DNA from: an uncultured Clostridia bacterium
GTDB lineage: Bacteria; Bacillota; Clostridia; Oscillospirales; Butyricicoccaceae
DNA length: 37,119 bases
Direction: 5' to 3'
Assembly: GCA_944381055.1 (NCBI GenBank)
Contig: CALWJQ010000089.1
Location: 1-37,119, forward strand
A program made the translations under genes and the position numbers. The notes under the pieces were generated by a model, which searched no databases, was not told where the DNA came from, and worked only from the letters and a program-made list of their open reading frames with translations. This document shows, one piece after another, positions 34,730 to 37,119 of this stretch (positions are counted from its first letter, which is position 1; each line of letters starts with the position of its first letter).

Positions 34730-35023
34730 TTACACCATGCCCTCAAAGATCTCGATGGGCTTGGAATCCTCGGTCAGGCGGACGACAGCCTTTTTGCGGG
34801 CCGCGGTGTAGCCTTTATGGACGCCCATGCGTTTTTCCTTGCCCTTGACGTTCAGGGTGTTGACGCTCAGGACCTTGACTTTGAAGATGGTCTCGATGGC
34901 CTTGCGGATCTCGACTTTGTTGGAATCACGGGCCACTTCGAAAACGTATTTTTTATCGGCGACCGCCTCCATCGACTGTTCGGTGATGATGGGGCGCAGA
35001 ATGACGTCGTACGGAGATTTCAT
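34730..35023 (-). CDS. rplW: 50S ribosomal protein L23
   Basis: 97 residues. YDVILRPIITEQSMEAVADK and YVFEVARDSNKVEIRKAIE are typical. Docking site at the tunnel exit for SRP and trigger factor. Overlaps the rplD stop by 4 nt. Confidence 0.98.
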   Translation of the reverse strand: MKSPYDVILRPIITEQSMEAVADKKYVFEVARDSNKVEIRKAIETIFKVKVLSVNTLNVKGKEKRMGVHKGYTAARKKAVVRLTEDSKPIEIFEGMV

Positions 35024-35643
35024 TTGCTGTACACCTCCTCGATGGCGGCGACGGCCGCCTTGTCAACGATGAACTTGTCGGCGTTCAGGATGTCGTAAAC
35101 CGACAAAACGCCGGCAATGGTCGTCTTGACGCCGGGGATGTTGCGGGCCGACAAAACGACGTTCTTGCGGACTTCGGGGGTGACGACCAGCGCCTTGCCG
35201 GCCTCAAAGTGCTTCAAAAAGCCCACAAAAGACTTGGTCTTGATCTCGTTCATATTGAGATTGTCGACAACAATCAGGTTGCCTTCCTGCAGCTTGGCGC
35301 TCAGCACGCTGCGCATCGCCAGGGCGCGGACCTTCTTGTTGACGCTGTACCGGTAAGTGCGGGGTTTGGGGCCCAGGGCGATGCCGCCGTGCGTCCACTG
35401 CGGGGCGCGGATCGAGCCCTGGCGGGCGCGGCCGGTGCCCTTCTGGCGCCACGGCTTGCGGCCGCCGCCGCTGACTTCAGCGCGGGTCAGGGTGCTCTGG
35501 GTGCCCTGGCGCTGGTTGGCCAGGTAATTCTTAACGACCTCATGCACGACGGCGGTGTTGGGCTCGATGCCGAAAACAGTGTCGTTCAGCTCCATTTCGC
35601 CGACGGCCTTGCCGGTCATGTCATAAACTTTGGTGTTAGCCAC
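35020..35643 (-). CDS. rplD: 50S ribosomal protein L4
   Basis: 207 residues. The tunnel loop [19 protein letters not shown] is intact. L4 represses the S10 operon in Escherichia coli by acting on its leader, which makes the structured leader upstream of rpsJ relevant here. Confidence 0.98.
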   Translation of the reverse strand: MANTKVYDMTGKAVGEMELNDTVFGIEPNTAVVHEVVKNYLANQRQGTQSTLTRAEVSGGGRKPWRQKGTGRARQGSIRAPQWTHGGIALGPKPRTYRYSVNKKVRALAMRSVLSAKLQEGNLIVVDNLNMNEIKTKSFVGFLKHFEAGKALVVTPEVRKNVVLSARNIPGVKTTIAGVLSVYDILNADKFIVDKAAVAAIEEVYSK

Positions 35644-35661
35644 TTTCGTTCCTCCTCCCTC

Positions 35662-36357
35662 TTAGCGTCTGGCCGAGGCCTTCTGCGGGTTGCTGCTCTT
35701 GCGGACCTCGGTGTTCTTTTCGCGGATGGTCTTGGTGGTGCTCTTCAGATAAACGACGCCGCCTTTAGGGCCGGGGATCGCGCCGCGAACGGCGATGAGG
35801 TTGACCTCGGGATCGACCTTGACAACGATAAGGTTCTGCACGGTGACCTGCTCGGCGCCCAGGTGGCCGGCCATTTTCTTGCCGGGCAGGACGCGCGACG
35901 GGTCGGTGTTGGCGCCCATCGAACCGACGCTGCGGTGGACAGGGCCGACGCCGTGGGTGTGCTGCTGCGAATGGGCGTTCCAGCGCTTGACGACGCCGGC
36001 GTAGCCCTTGCCCTTGCTGATGCCGACGACGTCAATGTGGTCGCCCGCCGCAAAGGTGTCGGCCAGGACGGTGTCGCCGACATTCATGCTCTCGCTTCCG
36101 TCCAGCTTGAACTCTTTCAGGTACTTCTTGGCCGAAACGCCGGCCTTTTTAAAGTGTCCGTTTTCCGGCTTGGTCAGCTTTTTCTCGGCGATGTCTTCAA
36201 AGCCGAGCTGCACGGCGCTGTAACCGTCTTTTTCCGCTGTCTTCTTCTGCACGACGGTGCAGGGGCCGGCCTCGATGACGGTAACGGGAATGACCTTGCC
36301 CGTCTCGTCAAAGATCTGGGTCATGCCGACCTTTTTCCCGATGATTGCTTTCAGCAT
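35662..36357 (-). CDS. rplC: 50S ribosomal protein L3
   Basis: 231 residues, slightly longer than the usual about 210 because of a basic C-terminal tail. [20 protein letters not shown] start and the conserved loop [20 protein letters not shown] near the peptidyl-transferase centre. The 78-nt gap to rpsJ contains an imperfect CCCG/CGGG-rich hairpin. Confidence 0.98.
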   Translation of the reverse strand: MLKAIIGKKVGMTQIFDETGKVIPVTVIEAGPCTVVQKKTAEKDGYSAVQLGFEDIAEKKLTKPENGHFKKAGVSAKKYLKEFKLDGSESMNVGDTVLADTFAAGDHIDVVGISKGKGYAGVVKRWNAHSQQHTHGVGPVHRSVGSMGANTDPSRVLPGKKMAGHLGAEQVTVQNLIVVKVDPEVNLIAVRGAIPGPKGGVVYLKSTTKTIREKNTEVRKSSNPQKASARR

Positions 36358-36435
36358 GGTGTTCCTCCTTCAGGTTATTGGTTGAGTTTCCCCAACTTGA
36401 CCCGCCCGCTGTGCGGGCACGGGTTAAAAACGTTT

Positions 36436-36747
36436 TTACAGCTTGATCTCGATATCGACGCCGGCCGGCAGATCCAGGCTCATCAGCGCCTCGACGGCCT
36501 TCTGCGTCGGGTTGAGGACGTCGATCAGCCGCTTGTGGGTGCGGCGCTCAAACTGTTCGCGGCTGTCCTTATATTTATGGACGGCGCGCAGGATGGTGAC
36601 CACCTTCTTGTCGGTCGGCAGGGGGATGGGCCCCGAAACCTCGACGCCGGCGCGCTTGGCCGTCTCGACGATTTTCTCGGCCGCCTGGTCGATCACCTGA
36701 TGGTCGTACGCTTTGAGTCGGATGCGGATTTTCTGCATGTCTGCCAT
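36436..36747 (-). CDS. rpsJ: 30S ribosomal protein S10
   Basis: 103 residues from ATG 36747 ([20 protein letters not shown]), chosen because AAGGAGG lies 9 nt upstream; further upstream in-frame codons belong to the leader. Also transcription-antitermination factor NusE. First gene of the cluster. Confidence 0.97.
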   Translation of the reverse strand: MADMQKIRIRLKAYDHQVIDQAAEKIVETAKRAGVEVSGPIPLPTDKKVVTILRAVHKYKDSREQFERRTHKRLIDVLNPTQKAVEALMSLDLPAGVDIEIKL

Positions 36748-37119
36748 GTGCTGTTTCCTCCTTGGTGCTTTCATACAATGTTTTTTGGTGACATTGTACG
36801 GCGGAAAGCGTGCCACGCTACCGTGTGTATCTCAATTTGGGCATAAAATAAACCGGGATACACGCTCTCGCTCCGGCATTACAAGACAAACGTTGGTTTC
36901 CGGCCGGGCTTGCCGGTCTGCGACCGGTAGTTCCCCGCTTTTGGGACCTTGCAGAAGGTCCGCAGGATACGCGTTTGTTTTCAGCTCTCTGCCGCCCGAT
37001 TGTCGGACATACTCGGCCGAAGTTACCCGCCATTTTGCGGCGGCAATCTACGGCGTCATCGCATTTGCACGCAATTATGCCATATTCTGCATAACAGTTG
37101 CTTATATATGATACTACAC
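36748..37119 (-). promoter_or_regulatory. Leader of the S10 operon with several hairpins
   Basis: 372 nt without a gene. Reading in the direction of transcription, a possible extended -10 promoter (TGGCATAAT at 37074-37082; no good -35 seen) is followed by several hairpins. These are GGACCTT/AAGGTCC (36944-36961), CCGGTC/GACCGG (36913-36927), AGCGT/ACGCT (36807-36819) and TACAATGT/ACATTGTA (36774-36798), the last ending just before the rpsJ binding site. The layout is compatible with an autoregulated ribosomal leader such as the L4-responsive S10 leader, but the fold has not been matched to a known family. Confidence 0.55.

Overview
The window looks like the chromosome of a Gram-positive, GC-rich member of the Clostridia, most likely a gut Oscillospirales/Ruminococcaceae-type organism. 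Reasons: the S10-spc-alpha ribosomal cluster runs in the Firmicutes order with secY, adk, map, a small KOW protein, infA and rpmJ inside it. S14 is the short zinc type, ribosome binding sites are strong AGGAGG-like sequences, and promoters are vegetative TTGACA/TATAAT. The taxonomic call is an inference from gene order and protein style; no search was run.

Left edge to 5 kb. The first 71 bases (minus strand) are the 5' end of a gene resembling RepA_N replication initiators, preceded by a structured leader ending in a terminator-like hairpin. Next come tRNA-Ala(GGC) with its own promoter and terminator, then an apparent operon of a ribbon-helix-helix-like regulator followed by clpB. A D-cysteine desulfhydrase/ACC deaminase-like PLP enzyme diverges from that operon.

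5 to 16.8 kb (minus strand) holds a tight, intact ten-gene virion cassette: terminase small and large subunits, a small membrane protein, portal, a coiled-coil internal protein, probable scaffold, capsid with a C-terminal Ig-like domain, probable adaptor, probable tail nozzle, and a collagen/propeller fibre. This is about what a short-tailed (podovirus-like) particle needs. The same stretch has no integrase, replication, lysis or repressor gene, and no convincing vegetative promoter is visible before the first gene.

16.9 to 20.7 kb (both strands) carries an aldo/keto reductase with a ferredoxin-like tail, a secreted TraB/GumN-type protein, and a divergent regulatory pair. The pair is an ImmA/IrrE-type metallopeptidase gene (minus) and a phage late-regulator gene of the sigma-70-region-4-like family (plus). 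The late-regulator promoter has a near-perfect LexA (SOS) box between its -35 and -10, and a perfect 15-bp palindrome joins the two divergent -35 elements. My leading hypothesis is that the late regulator is induced by DNA damage and drives the nearby packaging/particle cassette. That would make this a domesticated, gene-transfer-agent-like or satellite-like particle system. This is inference and needs comparative and expression data.

20.75 to 36.75 kb (minus strand) is the complete S10-spc-alpha ribosomal protein cluster, from rpsJ to rplQ (32 genes). A roughly 330-nt structured leader lies upstream of rpsJ at the right edge. A 15-bp perfect bidirectional terminator separates this cluster from the late regulator.
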